Assembly (NCBI GenBank): GCA_030525875.1
Contig: JAUNDV010000021.1
Coordinates: 1-36,013, forward strand
Length of the DNA: 36,013 nucleotides
Direction of reading: 5' to 3'
Source of the DNA: Eubacteriales bacterium
GTDB lineage: Bacteria > Bacillota > Clostridia > Lachnospirales > Lachnospiraceae
Under the pieces are notes generated by a model. The model worked only from the letters and a program-made list of their open reading frames with translations, ran no database searches and was not told the origin of the DNA. Shown here in pieces: positions 14,839 through 23,249 of this stretch. Numbering within the stretch: the stretch's first letter is position 1; every line of letters starts with the position of its first letter. The translations under genes and the position numbers were made by a program.

Positions 14839-16065
14839 ATGTTATGCCAATTTACATTTAAGAATTTCAAAAGTATAAAAGATGAAATGACTTTTGATAT
14901 GCAGGCAACGGCCATATCAGAGCATGAAGATAGAATCATAAAAGATAGAGATGGTGAACTGTATCTGCCAGTTTCTGCTATTTATGGTCCTAATGGTGGT
15001 GGAAAATCAAATGTACTTGAAGCATTACATTCATTAGTAATAAAAATATTACGACCACTATATGCAACTGATGATAGTAATGATCGTTATTTTCAAATGC
15101 GAAGAACTACTATAGAACCATTTGCTTTTGGTGAACAAGAAAAGGAAAAGCCAACGGAATTTGAATTATTCTTTCGCACTAAAGTTGCTGAATATCGCTA
15201 TGTTTTAACAGTAAAAAAAGATATCATTTTATATGAAAGCTTAGACCGTGTAAAATTTGATACAGGTAGAAAATCGGCTCTTTTTGAACGTTCAAAAGAT
15301 AGAATTGAATTGAAAGGAACATTATCAAGGCTTAAAATAAGTGATGAACTATCTGATACATTGACACTGCTTTCTTATTTGGGAATTACACATAAAAAAA
15401 ATGAAGTTGTAAATGATGTTCTTAATTGGTTTGAATACGGAATTGAGTTTTTAAATTATGGAAATCCTATCCAAGAGCTTAAGGTAGCAATCGCTACTTC
15501 TGAAGATGTAAAAAAGCTTTTTTTACAAATGATTCAGGAGATGGATCTAGATATTACAGATTTTAGATTTGAAATAAAGGAAAATGACAGAGTAGTAGTT
15601 TACACCAAACATGTTGTTTGTGATAATGAATTTGAACTTAATTTATCTGAAGAGTCAAGCGGCACACAGAAGCTTTTTGGTCTTTTACCTTTTATTGCAG
15701 ATAGTCTTGTTACAGGAAAGACACTTGTTATTGATGAATTAGATGCTAAAATTCACCCTGCTTTATTGCGGTATATTATAATGTTATTTAATGATATGAA
15801 AATTAATCAACATGGGGCACAATTAATTTTTACATCACATGATTTATCTACAATGAATAGTGATGTATTCAGAAGAGATGAGATTTGGTTTGTCGCAAAG
15901 GGGAATCAGCAGAATTCAAAACTTTATTCTTTAGTTGAATTTAAAACAGAAAATAATAAATCTGTTCGTAAGGACGCTAAATTTGATAAACAGTATCTAG
16001 AAGGTAAATATGGGGCTGATCCATACCTCAGAAAGATTATAGATTGGGGGAAAGTCAATGCCTAA
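14839..16065 (+). CDS. AAA_15/AAA_21 ATPase of an AbiL/RloAB-like defence pair
   Basis: The 408-residue protein is an SMC/RecF-like ATPase. It starts FTFKNFKSIKDEMTFDMQA and has Walker A GPNGGGKSN at 50-58, an ESSGTQKLFGLLP signature, Walker B TLVIDELDAKIHP and FTSHD near the C-terminus. I choose the ATG at 14839, 10 bases after GGAGGT, rather than the TTG at 14821 that begins within that site. The 3' end overlaps the RloB gene by 8 bases. RloA-RloB pairs and the two-component AbiL system have this layout and act as phage abortive infection or are suspected to; assignment here is by pattern. All ATPase motifs look intact. Confidence 0.8.
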   Translation: MLCQFTFKNFKSIKDEMTFDMQATAISEHEDRIIKDRDGELYLPVSAIYGPNGGGKSNVLEALHSLVIKILRPLYATDDSNDRYFQMRRTTIEPFAFGEQEKEKPTEFELFFRTKVAEYRYVLTVKKDIILYESLDRVKFDTGRKSALFERSKDRIELKGTLSRLKISDELSDTLTLLSYLGITHKKNEVVNDVLNWFEYGIEFLNYGNPIQELKVAIATSEDVKKLFLQMIQEMDLDITDFRFEIKENDRVVVYTKHVVCDNEFELNLSEESSGTQKLFGLLPFIADSLVTGKTLVIDELDAKIHPALLRYIIMLFNDMKINQHGAQLIFTSHDLSTMNSDVFRRDEIWFVAKGNQQNSKLYSLVEFKTENNKSVRKDAKFDKQYLEGKYGADPYLRKIIDWGKVNA

Positions 16066-16756
16066 AAAAGCAGGAATGGAAGTATGGAAGAAAAAGCGTT
16101 TACAAGAACATCTTGAAAAGAAAGAATTCAGATATTACATCTTTTGCGAGGGTCAACAAACAGAACCGTCATACTTTCAAGGATTTAAGAATTGTATTGA
16201 GGAAAATCCAATTTATCGTGATATGGTATTGATAGAAATAGAACCATGTCAAGCAGAGACACTGCGAGTTATCGGTATGGCAGAGAAGTATATTAAGAAA
16301 AATAAAATAGATAAAGGCCAAATTTGGTGTGTATATGATAAAGATAGTTTTCCAGCTAAAGATTTTAATGGTGTAGAAAAAAGAGCGGAACTTTTAAATC
16401 AAGAAAATCCAAATTTGCAATACAACACGGCTTGGAGTAATGAATGTATTGAATTTTGGTTTCTTCTTCATTTTGCTTACTATACGTCGAATAATTATCG
16501 AACAGAATATATATCATTTTTGAATGATAAATTTATAAAATTAGGAATTGGAAAATACCAAAAAAATATGAAAGATATATTTACAATTCTTCAAAATAAT
16601 GGCAATCCTAAGTTGGCTATTCGATACGCAAAACGTATTATCAAAGATGGACAAGGGGAGTTACCATCAAATATTGCTCCAGGAACTAAAGTATATGAGT
16701 TAGTAGAGGAACTTGTGAAATATTTTCCGGAAGAAATAAAGAAAAAATATATCTAG
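16058..16756 (+). CDS. RloB-family protein (Toprim-like partner)
   Basis: This 232-residue protein has the RloB start: YYIFCEGQQTEPSYFQGF with the conserved Glu31 and Thr35, then a WCVYDKDSF block and SNECIEFWFLLHF. These acidic motifs resemble a Toprim-type metal site. The gene overlaps the preceding ATPase by 8 bases, indicating coupled production. In AbiL/RloAB-like systems the RloB protein is taken to be the effector controlled by the ATPase. The frame is intact and ends 53 bases before trpS. Confidence 0.82.
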   Translation: MPKKAGMEVWKKKRLQEHLEKKEFRYYIFCEGQQTEPSYFQGFKNCIEENPIYRDMVLIEIEPCQAETLRVIGMAEKYIKKNKIDKGQIWCVYDKDSFPAKDFNGVEKRAELLNQENPNLQYNTAWSNECIEFWFLLHFAYYTSNNYRTEYISFLNDKFIKLGIGKYQKNMKDIFTILQNNGNPKLAIRYAKRIIKDGQGELPSNIAPGTKVYELVEELVKYFPEEIKKKYI

Positions 16757-16809
16757 TTAGATATGAGTTATTTTTTATAAAATATAAATAAATCAGGAGA
16801 TATTTTATT

Positions 16810-17934
16810 ATGGCAGAAAGCAGAAAAAATATTATTTTAACAGGGGATCGACCTACAGGAAGACTTCATATAGGACATTATGTCGGCTCCATTAAGAGGA
16901 GAGTTGCTCTTCAGAACAGTGGTGAATTTGATGACATTTTCATTCTTATAGCAGATGCCCAGGCTCTTACAGATAATGCCGGCAATCCACAGAAGATCAG
17001 AGACAATATAGTTAATGTTGCTCTTGATTATCTGAGCTGTGGACTTGATCCCAAGAAGACAACCATATGCATCCAGTCAGAACTTCCAGCTCTTCCTGAG
17101 CTTGCATTTTACTATATGAATCTTGTTACAACAGCGAGACTTGAGCGTAATCCGACTGTCAAATCAGAGATTAAGATGAGAGGCTATGATGATGGCAGCG
17201 ATACAAACAACAATACCCAGGGTATTCCTGTTGGCTTCTATACCTATCCTATTTCCCAGGCAGCAGATATAACTGCGTTTAAGGCAAATTGTGTACCTGT
17301 AGGTGATGACCAGCTTCCTATGCTTGAGCAATGTAAGGAAATAGTTCACAAATTTAACCAGACCTACGGTGACGTGCTTGTAGATCCTAAGATCCTTCTC
17401 AATGAAAATGAGACCTGCCGCAGACTTCCGGGTACGGATGGAAAGGCTAAGATGAGTAAGTCGCTTGGAAACTGTATTTACCTTTCAGATACAAAGGAAG
17501 ATCTTCACAAGAGAGTTATGTCTATGTATACTGACCCAGATCACATCAATATACAGGATCCGGGCAAGGTTGAGGGAAATGCAGTATTCACTTATCTTAC
17601 TGCTTTTGCAAATGATGAGCATTTTGCTAAATACTTACCTGAGTACAAGAATCTTGATGAAATGAAGGAGCATTACCAGAGAGGCGGTCTTGGTGATGTT
17701 AAATGTAAGAAATTCCTTGAAAAGGTTCTAAATGAGGAGCTTGATCCTATAAGAGAGAGAAGGGCTTACTGGTCACAGCATATTCCTGAGGTATATGAGA
17801 TCTTAAGAAATGGAACAGAGAAGGCAAGATTAGTTACAGATGAGACTCTTAGAGAGGTTAAATCTGCTATGATGATCAACTATTTTGATGATGATGCGCT
17901 TATCAGTGACTGGACAGAGCAGGCTGGAAATTAA
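16810..17934 (+). CDS. trpS: Tryptophan--tRNA ligase
   Basis: This is a 374-residue class I aminoacyl-tRNA synthetase that charges tRNA-Trp. GDRPTGRLHIGHYVGS carries HIGH at residues 20-23, and KMSKS is at 214-218; GDDQ and LERNPTVKSE blocks match TrpRS. It is longer than the common 330-residue form, owing to extra residues in the middle (CRRLPGTDGKAKM) and at the C-terminus. No T-box leader is visible in the 53-base gap upstream. AGGAGA precedes the ATG. The TAA shares one base with the recU start. Confidence 0.97.
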   Translation: MAESRKNIILTGDRPTGRLHIGHYVGSIKRRVALQNSGEFDDIFILIADAQALTDNAGNPQKIRDNIVNVALDYLSCGLDPKKTTICIQSELPALPELAFYYMNLVTTARLERNPTVKSEIKMRGYDDGSDTNNNTQGIPVGFYTYPISQAADITAFKANCVPVGDDQLPMLEQCKEIVHKFNQTYGDVLVDPKILLNENETCRRLPGTDGKAKMSKSLGNCIYLSDTKEDLHKRVMSMYTDPDHINIQDPGKVEGNAVFTYLTAFANDEHFAKYLPEYKNLDEMKEHYQRGGLGDVKCKKFLEKVLNEELDPIRERRAYWSQHIPEVYEILRNGTEKARLVTDETLREVKSAMMINYFDDDALISDWTEQAGN

Positions 17935-18470
17935 TGTGTGCCTGGAACGGACATGGGCTGAGAGGCTCCATGCTGGAGGATATCATAAACCGCACAAATG
18001 AGAGCTACAGAGTTAAAAATCTCTGTGTTATCCAGAAAATTCCCACGCCGATAACTCCGGTCGAAATGAATAAGAAGAGACAGATAACTCTCGCATATTT
18101 TGATATGAAGAGTACTGTAGACTATATTGGTACAGTTCAGGGCATTCCTGTCTGCTTTGATGCCAAAGAATGTGCAACCGACACATTTCCGCTTCAAAAC
18201 ATTCATGAGCATCAGATTAGCTTTATGCATGATTTTGAAAGGCAGCAGGGAGTTGCCTTCCTCATCGTTTACTATACGGTGAGAGACGAGATGTACTATA
18301 TTCCATTTAGGGATATTTATTCATTTTGGGAAAGGATGGAAAGTGGCGGCAGAAAGTCCTTCAGATATGAGGAAGTAGATAAATCCTATAAAGTTGAAAG
18401 AAAAGGCGAGTTTTTGTGTCATTATCTTGAGGCTCTTGATAAAGACTTAAGGCTAAGAAAGAACATATAA
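17934..18470 (+). CDS. recU: Holliday junction resolvase RecU
   Basis: The 178-residue protein matches RecU, which cuts Holliday junctions in Firmicutes. Hallmarks are GSMLEDIIN, PTPITPVEM, the active-site region STVDYIGTVQG with FDAKECAT, TFPLQNIHEHQISFM, and FYFWDR-like SFWERMESGGRKSF. The N-terminal GSMLED matches GMSFED of B. subtilis RecU. The gene is shorter than the B. subtilis protein (about 206) because it lacks the N-terminal extension. The ATG overlaps the trpS stop by one base, so the two are coupled; in many Firmicutes recU neighbours a penicillin-binding protein gene instead. Confidence 0.92.
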   Translation: MCAWNGHGLRGSMLEDIINRTNESYRVKNLCVIQKIPTPITPVEMNKKRQITLAYFDMKSTVDYIGTVQGIPVCFDAKECATDTFPLQNIHEHQISFMHDFERQQGVAFLIVYYTVRDEMYYIPFRDIYSFWERMESGGRKSFRYEEVDKSYKVERKGEFLCHYLEALDKDLRLRKNI

Positions 18471-18531
18471 AAGACATGCACTAATCACTTGTGAAAACTT
18501 GTAAAAATTAAGAAAAAGGATATAAAAATAC

Positions 18532-18560
18532 TTGACAAAAATATTAACATCTGATAAATT
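18532..18560 (+). promoter_or_regulatory. Promoter of the rplU-rpmA operon
   Basis: A perfect TTGACA at 18532-18537, a 17-base spacer and TAAATT at 18555-18560 give a strong SigA-type promoter about 100 bases before the rplU start. Confidence 0.85.
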
Positions 18561-18566
18561 ACTCTA

Positions 18567-18648
18567 GTATGCCGCTTAAGAAAGGTATAAGTTTTGTGTG
18601 CATTTTTTATAGCAGACAAACACCCGTTTTAGCGAGTAATGATAAAGA
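18567..18648 (+). ncRNA. Candidate ribosomal protein L21 leader
   Basis: The transcribed region before rplU can fold into an outer stem CGCT (18573-18576) with AGCG (18631-18634), enclosing TTTGTGTGC (18593-18601) paired with GCAGACAAA (18612-18620) with one mismatch. Position and shape fit the L21 leader known from Firmicutes, through which L21 is thought to control its own operon. I could not compare it with the Rfam model. Confidence 0.6.
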
Positions 18649-18662
18649 AGGAGGTACCTGAA

Positions 18663-18971
18663 ATGTACGCAATTATTGCAACAGGCGGAAAGCAGTACAA
18701 GGTAGCCGAAGGAGATGTCATTAGAGTTGAGAAGCTCGGAGCAGAAGCTGGACAGACAGTAACTTTTGATCAGGTTCTTGCAATCGGTGGAGAGACTCTC
18801 ACTGTAGGAAGCCCATTAGTAGAAGGCGCAACAGTTACAGCTACAGTTACAAAGGAAGGCAAGGCTAAGAAGGTAATCGTATACAAGTACAAGAGAAAAA
18901 CCGGTTATCACAAGAAGAACGGCCACAGACAGCTTTTCACAGAAGTTAAGATTGAAAAGATTTCAAAGTAA
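18663..18971 (+). CDS. rplU: 50S ribosomal protein L21
   Basis: The 102-residue protein is bL21: [14 protein letters not shown] at the start, DQVLAIGG and [14 protein letters not shown] in the middle, and [15 protein letters not shown] at the end. I choose the ATG at 18663, 8 bases after AAGGAGG, instead of an in-frame GTG/ATG codon near 18639. The next gene, rpmA, begins 35 bases later; the small protease gene prp that separates them in most Firmicutes is absent. Confidence 0.97.
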   Translation: MYAIIATGGKQYKVAEGDVIRVEKLGAEAGQTVTFDQVLAIGGETLTVGSPLVEGATVTATVTKEGKAKKVIVYKYKRKTGYHKKNGHRQLFTEVKIEKISK

Positions 18972-19006
18972 ATTCCTTATTCACACACAAAAGGAGGTGT
19001 TAAAAC

Positions 19007-19276
19007 ATGGCTCATAAGAAAGGTATGGGTTCTACCAAGAACGGAAGAGACAGTAATTCCCAGCGTCTTGGTGCAAAGAGATCAGACGGACAGTTCGTTT
19101 TAGCAGGTAATATCCTTTACAGACAGCGTGGAACACACATCCATCCTGGCACAAATGTAGGTATCGGTAAGGATGACACTTTATTTGCGAAGGTAGATGG
19201 TATTGTCAGATATGAGAGAAAGGGAAGAGACCGCAAGCAGGTTTCTGTATACCCTGAGGTTGCAGCAGCTGACTAA
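19007..19276 (+). CDS. rpmA: 50S ribosomal protein L27
   Basis: The 89-residue protein is bL27. It begins [20 protein letters not shown] and ends [12 protein letters not shown]. The N-terminal extension (about nine residues, M-L-x-x-x-L-Q-x-F-A) that Prp protease removes in most Firmicutes is missing: a strong AAAGGAGG sits 8 bases before this ATG, so no extended form is possible. The loss agrees with the absence of prp between rplU and rpmA. Confidence 0.97.
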   Translation: MAHKKGMGSTKNGRDSNSQRLGAKRSDGQFVLAGNILYRQRGTHIHPGTNVGIGKDDTLFAKVDGIVRYERKGRDRKQVSVYPEVAAAD

Positions 19277-19325
19277 TTTCCAAACTGAGTAAAATTTATA
19301 AAACGATTTTGTTTAGAAACCAATG

Positions 19326-19360
19326 GGACTGTGTTATAATATAACATGGTCCTATTTTTT
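19326..19360 (+). terminator. Rho-independent terminator of rplU-rpmA
   Basis: GGACTGTGTT and AACATGGTCC pair (two G-U pairs) around a seven-base loop, followed by TATTTTTT. It ends 29 bases before the obg start, so obg may be expressed by read-through or by a promoter within this hairpin (TATAAT at 19335-19340 lacks a good -35). Confidence 0.85.
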
Positions 19361-19389
19361 ACTAACACTTTTATGAACGGAGAGATTAT

Positions 19390-20676
19390 ATGTTTGCTGA
19401 TACAGCGAAAGTATTTATAAAAAGCGGTAAGGGCGGAAATGGCCACGTGTCTTTCAGACGTGAGTTATTTGTTCCTAATGGCGGTCCTGACGGAGGAGAT
19501 GGTGGCAAGGGCGGAGACCTTATTTTTGAAGTTGATAAGGGCATGAATACTCTTGTTGAATTCCGTCACAAGAGAAAATATATTGCAGAGGATGGAGAAG
19601 AAGGCGGCAAGAAGCGTATGCATGGTAAGAACGGCAAGGATCTTGTTGTAAAAGTACCATATGGAACCGTAGTACGTGAAGCCAAGACTGGAAGAGTAGT
19701 TACAGATATGTCAGGCGACAATCTCAGGGAGGTTATCCTCAAAGGTGGCAGAGGTGGTCAGGGCAATATGCATTATGCTACAGCTACCATGCAGGCGCCA
19801 AAGTATGCCCAGCCGGGTAAGCCGGGACAGGAGCTCGAGGTTCGTCTTGAACTTAAGGTTATCGCTGATGTAGGACTTGTTGGTTTTCCTAATGTAGGTA
19901 AGTCGACCCTTATTAGCATGTCCTCAAATGCCAGACCTGAGATAGCAAACTATCATTTTACAACTCTTAGTCCTCATTTAGGTGTTGTAGACCTTGGAGA
20001 AGATTCATTTGTTATGGCTGATATCCCGGGTCTTATTGAAGGTGCCTCTGAAGGAGTTGGTCTTGGACATGATTTCCTTAGACATATCGATAGATGCAGA
20101 CTGCTTGTTCACGTCGTAGATGCAGCTTCAGTAGAGGGAAGAGATCCTATAGATGACATAGAGAAGATCAATAAGGAGCTTGAAAATTACAATCCTGAGC
20201 TTTTAAATCGTCCTATGATTATTGTTGCAAATAAGATGGATGCATGGTTTGATGATGGAGAATCAGAAAATCCTGTAAAGAGGATCAAAGATAAATATGA
20301 ATCACAGGGAATCCCGGTATATGAGATTTCAGCAGCTACAAATACTGGCGTAAGAGAGCTTCTCTATGCTATTTCTGACATGCTCAAGACCTGTGAGAAG
20401 AATACAAAGATATATGACAAGGAATATGATGTGGATGCACATATGGATGATGAGCTTCCACTTAATGTATATAAGGAATCTGCTCATGTATATGTAGTTG
20501 AAGGACCTAGAGTTGAAAAGATGATGGGTTATACAAATCTCGAATCAGAAAAGGGCTTCAATTTCTTCCAGAATTATATGAAGGAACAGAAGATTATTGA
20601 CGAACTTAAGAAGCTTGGACTTGCTGAGGGCGATACAGTTAGAGTAGATGGATTGGAGTTTGAATATTATGACTAG
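19390..20676 (+). CDS. obg: GTPase Obg (CgtA)
   Basis: The 428-residue protein is the ribosome-assembly GTPase Obg. The glycine-rich Obg domain (PNGGPDGGDGGKGG, then GGRGGQGNMHYA) covers residues 1 to about 158. The G domain has G1 GFPNVGKST at 165-173, G3 DIPGLIEGASEGVGLGH and G4 NKMD. A C-terminal OCT domain ends with the acidic GLEFEYYD. The 3' end overlaps yhbY by 8 bases. Confidence 0.98.
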   Translation: MFADTAKVFIKSGKGGNGHVSFRRELFVPNGGPDGGDGGKGGDLIFEVDKGMNTLVEFRHKRKYIAEDGEEGGKKRMHGKNGKDLVVKVPYGTVVREAKTGRVVTDMSGDNLREVILKGGRGGQGNMHYATATMQAPKYAQPGKPGQELEVRLELKVIADVGLVGFPNVGKSTLISMSSNARPEIANYHFTTLSPHLGVVDLGEDSFVMADIPGLIEGASEGVGLGHDFLRHIDRCRLLVHVVDAASVEGRDPIDDIEKINKELENYNPELLNRPMIIVANKMDAWFDDGESENPVKRIKDKYESQGIPVYEISAATNTGVRELLYAISDMLKTCEKNTKIYDKEYDVDAHMDDELPLNVYKESAHVYVVEGPRVEKMMGYTNLESEKGFNFFQNYMKEQKIIDELKKLGLAEGDTVRVDGLEFEYYD

Positions 20677-20962
20677 TAAACAGAGAAGCATGCTCAAGGG
20701 ACTTGCTATGACCATGGATCCTATTTTCCAGATTGGAAAGAGTGGACTTACACCTGAGTTAACTGAAGCAGTAAAGGATGCCCTTGACAAGAGAGAGCTT
20801 ATAAAGATAAATCTTTTAAAGAATTGTGATGACGATAAAAATGAAATCGCAAATACACTTGCAGAAAGAACTAACTCTGAGCTTGTACAGGTTATAGGCA
20901 AAAAGATAGTTTTATTCAAGTACCAGAAGGATGCAAAAAAGAGAAAAATAGAATTAGATTAA
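20669..20962 (+). CDS. yhbY: YhbY-family RNA-binding (CRM domain) protein
   Basis: This 97-residue CRM-domain protein (MTSKQRSMLKGLAMTMDPIF, then IGKSGLTPELTEAV and VQVIGKKIVLFKY) binds the pre-50S subunit. I choose the ATG at 20669, which overlaps the obg stop by 8 bases, over an earlier in-frame codon at 20648. The Obg-YhbY pair is widespread in Firmicutes and fits a shared role in large-subunit assembly. Confidence 0.93.
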   Translation: MTSKQRSMLKGLAMTMDPIFQIGKSGLTPELTEAVKDALDKRELIKINLLKNCDDDKNEIANTLAERTNSELVQVIGKKIVLFKYQKDAKKRKIELD

Positions 20963-21022
20963 TTAGATTAATCGTTAAAAATCAATTATATTTAATTAAT
21001 CATTGATTATATAAGGGGTATT

Positions 21023-21601
21023 ATGTACGATTTCACACTTCTTAGAGAGGAAATAAAAAGCAATCTTCCTTCAAAAAGATATGAACACACACTTGGTGTT
21101 TCATATACTGCCTGTGCTCTTGCTATGGCACATCAGGAAGATATTTATAAAGCTCAGCTTGCAGGACTTCTGCATGACTGTGCCAAGGCTTACAAGGGAG
21201 AGGAGCTTATAAAGCTGTGCTTAAAGCATGGTATTAAGCTTACTGATTCAGCTATTGCTGCATCTCAGGTTGTTCATGCAATTTATGGGGCATATCTTGC
21301 CGAGCAGAAGTATAATATTAAGGATGAAGACATTTTAAACGCTGTCAGATACCACACTACAGGACGCAGCGATATGTCTAAACTTGAGAAGATAGTTTAC
21401 ATCGCAGATTATATAGAGCCTCTAAGAAATCAGGTTTCAAACTTAAATGAAATCAGAGAACTTGCGTTTAAGGATCTTGACCTTTGTATGTATACGATTC
21501 TTAAGCAGACTGTAGATTATCTTAGTGAACATACCTCAAATATAGATGAAGATACTATCTCAGCACTTTTATTTTATAAGGAGAAAGCAAATGACAGATA
21601 A
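21023..21601 (+). CDS. yqeK: YqeK-type HD hydrolase (diadenosine tetraphosphatase, symmetrical)
   Basis: The 192-residue HD-domain protein has His22 (in YEHTLGVS), HD at residues 51-52 (GLLHDCAK) and a later IADYIEPLRNQ with metal ligands. YqeK hydrolyses Ap4A to two ADP using an iron site. The usual order nadD-yqeK-rsfS is altered here: nadD follows rsfS. The gene overlaps rsfS by 11 bases. Confidence 0.93.
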   Translation: MYDFTLLREEIKSNLPSKRYEHTLGVSYTACALAMAHQEDIYKAQLAGLLHDCAKAYKGEELIKLCLKHGIKLTDSAIAASQVVHAIYGAYLAEQKYNIKDEDILNAVRYHTTGRSDMSKLEKIVYIADYIEPLRNQVSNLNEIRELAFKDLDLCMYTILKQTVDYLSEHTSNIDEDTISALLFYKEKANDR

Positions 21602-21950
21602 TAAGATCAAAGAACTAGTTAAGCTTGCATATGAGACACTTGATTCAAAAAAGGCAAGTGATATTTCAGTTTTGGATATACATGAGCTTTCAGTTATTGC
21701 GGACTATTTCATAGTTGCTTCAGCTGACAATTTACGTCAGACTACTGCAATCTGCGACGAGCTTGAAAATAAGCTTGGAAAGGCTGGCTTTGAATGCCGT
21801 CAGGTAGAGGGAAGAAGTTCAGCAAATTGGATTTTAATGGACTACAATGATGTTATAATTCACATTTTTGATAAAGAAAACAGACTTTTCTATGATATCG
21901 AGCGTATCTGGAAAGATGGAAAGAAGATCGTAGATATAGATTCATTATGA
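21591..21950 (+). CDS. rsfS: Ribosomal silencing factor RsfS
   Basis: The 119-residue protein matches RsfS (YbeB/Iojap), which binds L14 and blocks subunit joining. It shows KKASDISVLDI, YFIVASADN, RQVEGRSSANWILMDYNDVIIHIF and a YDIERIW end. I choose the ATG at 21591, after AAGGAG; an upstream in-frame start at 21546 lies deep inside yqeK. It overlaps nadD by 4 bases (ATGA). Confidence 0.96.
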   Translation: MTDNKIKELVKLAYETLDSKKASDISVLDIHELSVIADYFIVASADNLRQTTAICDELENKLGKAGFECRQVEGRSSANWILMDYNDVIIHIFDKENRLFYDIERIWKDGKKIVDIDSL

Positions 21951-22558
21951 AAATAGGCATTATAGGAGGTACCTTTGATCCTATACATTTGGGACATCTT
22001 AGGATTGCAGAGCAGGCCTCCGCTGAATTTAGACTTGACGAAGTATGGTTTATGCCTGCCGGAGATCCATATTTCAAAGAACAGCTTAAGGTAACTCCGG
22101 CAAATATACGTCTGGAGATGACAAAGCTTTGTATCCTGGATACTAATAAGAACTATCAGGTAAGCGATATAGAAGTTCTTAGGAAGGGTAAGACCTATAC
22201 CTCAGATACACTTACAGAGCTTTGTTACAAATATCCGGAGCATGATTTTTATTTCATAATAGGTCTGGATTCTCTTTTCCAGCTACATAAATGGCACAGA
22301 CCTGATATTATACTTGACTCTGCTGTGATTTTATGTGCTGCAAGGGATGACTACATCGATGAAGATATAACAAAGAGTATTGATACTCTAAAGAAATTAT
22401 ATCCTCATACAAAATGCAATATAAGAATCCTGCATAGTAACAAAATAGATATTTCATCCACTAAGATACGGGAAGCAGTAAAGGCTGGAATAGACATTAA
22501 ACCTTATGTTACTAAATCTGTTTTTGAGTACATTAATCAACACGGTCTGTATATTTAA
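21947..22558 (+). CDS. nadD: Nicotinate-nucleotide adenylyltransferase
   Basis: The 203-residue enzyme of NAD synthesis transfers AMP to nicotinate mononucleotide. GGTFDPIHLGH at residues 7-17 holds the nucleotide-binding H-x-G-H, and ISSTKIRE near the C-terminus is the second signature; FIIGLDS lies between. The 4-base overlap with rsfS shows coupling. Its place after rsfS, rather than between yhbY and yqeK, is unusual for the group. Confidence 0.96.
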   Translation: MKIGIIGGTFDPIHLGHLRIAEQASAEFRLDEVWFMPAGDPYFKEQLKVTPANIRLEMTKLCILDTNKNYQVSDIEVLRKGKTYTSDTLTELCYKYPEHDFYFIIGLDSLFQLHKWHRPDIILDSAVILCAARDDYIDEDITKSIDTLKKLYPHTKCNIRILHSNKIDISSTKIREAVKAGIDIKPYVTKSVFEYINQHGLYI

Positions 22559-22602
22559 ACTGATTATTTTTATTGAATTTTTATCGAAATTAGATTTGAT
22601 GG

Positions 22603-22631
22603 TTGACATACAAACTCAAATTTAAGATAAT
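22603..22631 (+). promoter_or_regulatory. SigA-type promoter of sepF
   Basis: TTGACA at 22603-22608, a 17-base spacer and GATAAT at 22626-22631 precede the sepF ATG by about 55 bases. Confidence 0.8.
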
Positions 22632-22685
22632 ATTGTGTAATGCTATTCGAATAAAAACGAATAATTGTGTTAGGAGTAAAATAAT

Positions 22686-23249
22686 ATGAGTGGTGTATTA
22701 AGAAATATAGCTAATAAATTCAATTTTTCTCAGGATAACGAGGATGACGATTACTTCCTTGACAATGACTATGATTATGATCAGGAAGATGATGGCAGCT
22801 ATTATTCTGAAGATGATGAACCTATAGCACGACCATCCTTCTTTGGAAGAAAGTCTAATTCTGACAAGAGCCAGACACAGAAGACAGGTGGATTTCTTAA
22901 TAGAAAAATAGTTCCAATCGATGGCGGTGCCAGAGATATGGAAGTTACAATGATTAAACCTACATCTATGGACGATTCCAGAAATATCTGTGATCAGCTT
23001 TTAGAAGGCAAGGCCGTAGTTTTAAATATGGAAGGTATGAATACAGATACCGCACAGCGTATTATAGATTTCACCTTAGGTGCTATTTATTCAATGGATG
23101 GTGATCTTCAGATGATATCTCAGTTCATATTCATTGCAACACCTAGAAATGTTGAGCTTTCAGGAGATTTTCAGTCCAGTTTCCAAAATATGGTAGCAGA
23201 GAAGACTAATAAACCATATTCATTTGGAGGTATGCGTTTTAATGCCTGA
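22686..23249 (+). CDS. sepF: Cell division protein SepF
   Basis: The 187-residue protein has an N-terminal amphipathic helix (SGVLRNIANKFNF), a long very acidic linker (about residues 18-48) and a C-terminal SepF domain with DARN-type SRNICDQLLEGKAVVLNMEGM and RIIDFTLGAIYSMDGDLQ. SepF anchors FtsZ to the membrane. The acidic linker is rich in Asp, Glu and Tyr. It starts a likely operon with lspA and rluD rather than the ylm cluster seen in Bacilli. Confidence 0.9.
   Translation: MSGVLRNIANKFNFSQDNEDDDYFLDNDYDYDQEDDGSYYSEDDEPIARPSFFGRKSNSDKSQTQKTGGFLNRKIVPIDGGARDMEVTMIKPTSMDDSRNICDQLLEGKAVVLNMEGMNTDTAQRIIDFTLGAIYSMDGDLQMISQFIFIATPRNVELSGDFQSSFQNMVAEKTNKPYSFGGMRFNA

Noticed and set aside
16757-16809. 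Possible T-box leader before trpS
   Set aside because: The gap is only 53 bases, too short for a T-box, and has no specifier or antiterminator features.
20545-20919. Minus-strand frame of 124 codons across the obg/yhbY junction
   Set aside because: It lies opposite two certain genes and shows no family motif, so it is a shadow.
20963-21022. Repeated ATTAAT-type motifs between yhbY and yqeK
   Set aside because: The repeats are short, AT-rich and irregular, so they are not convincing as an operator or terminator.
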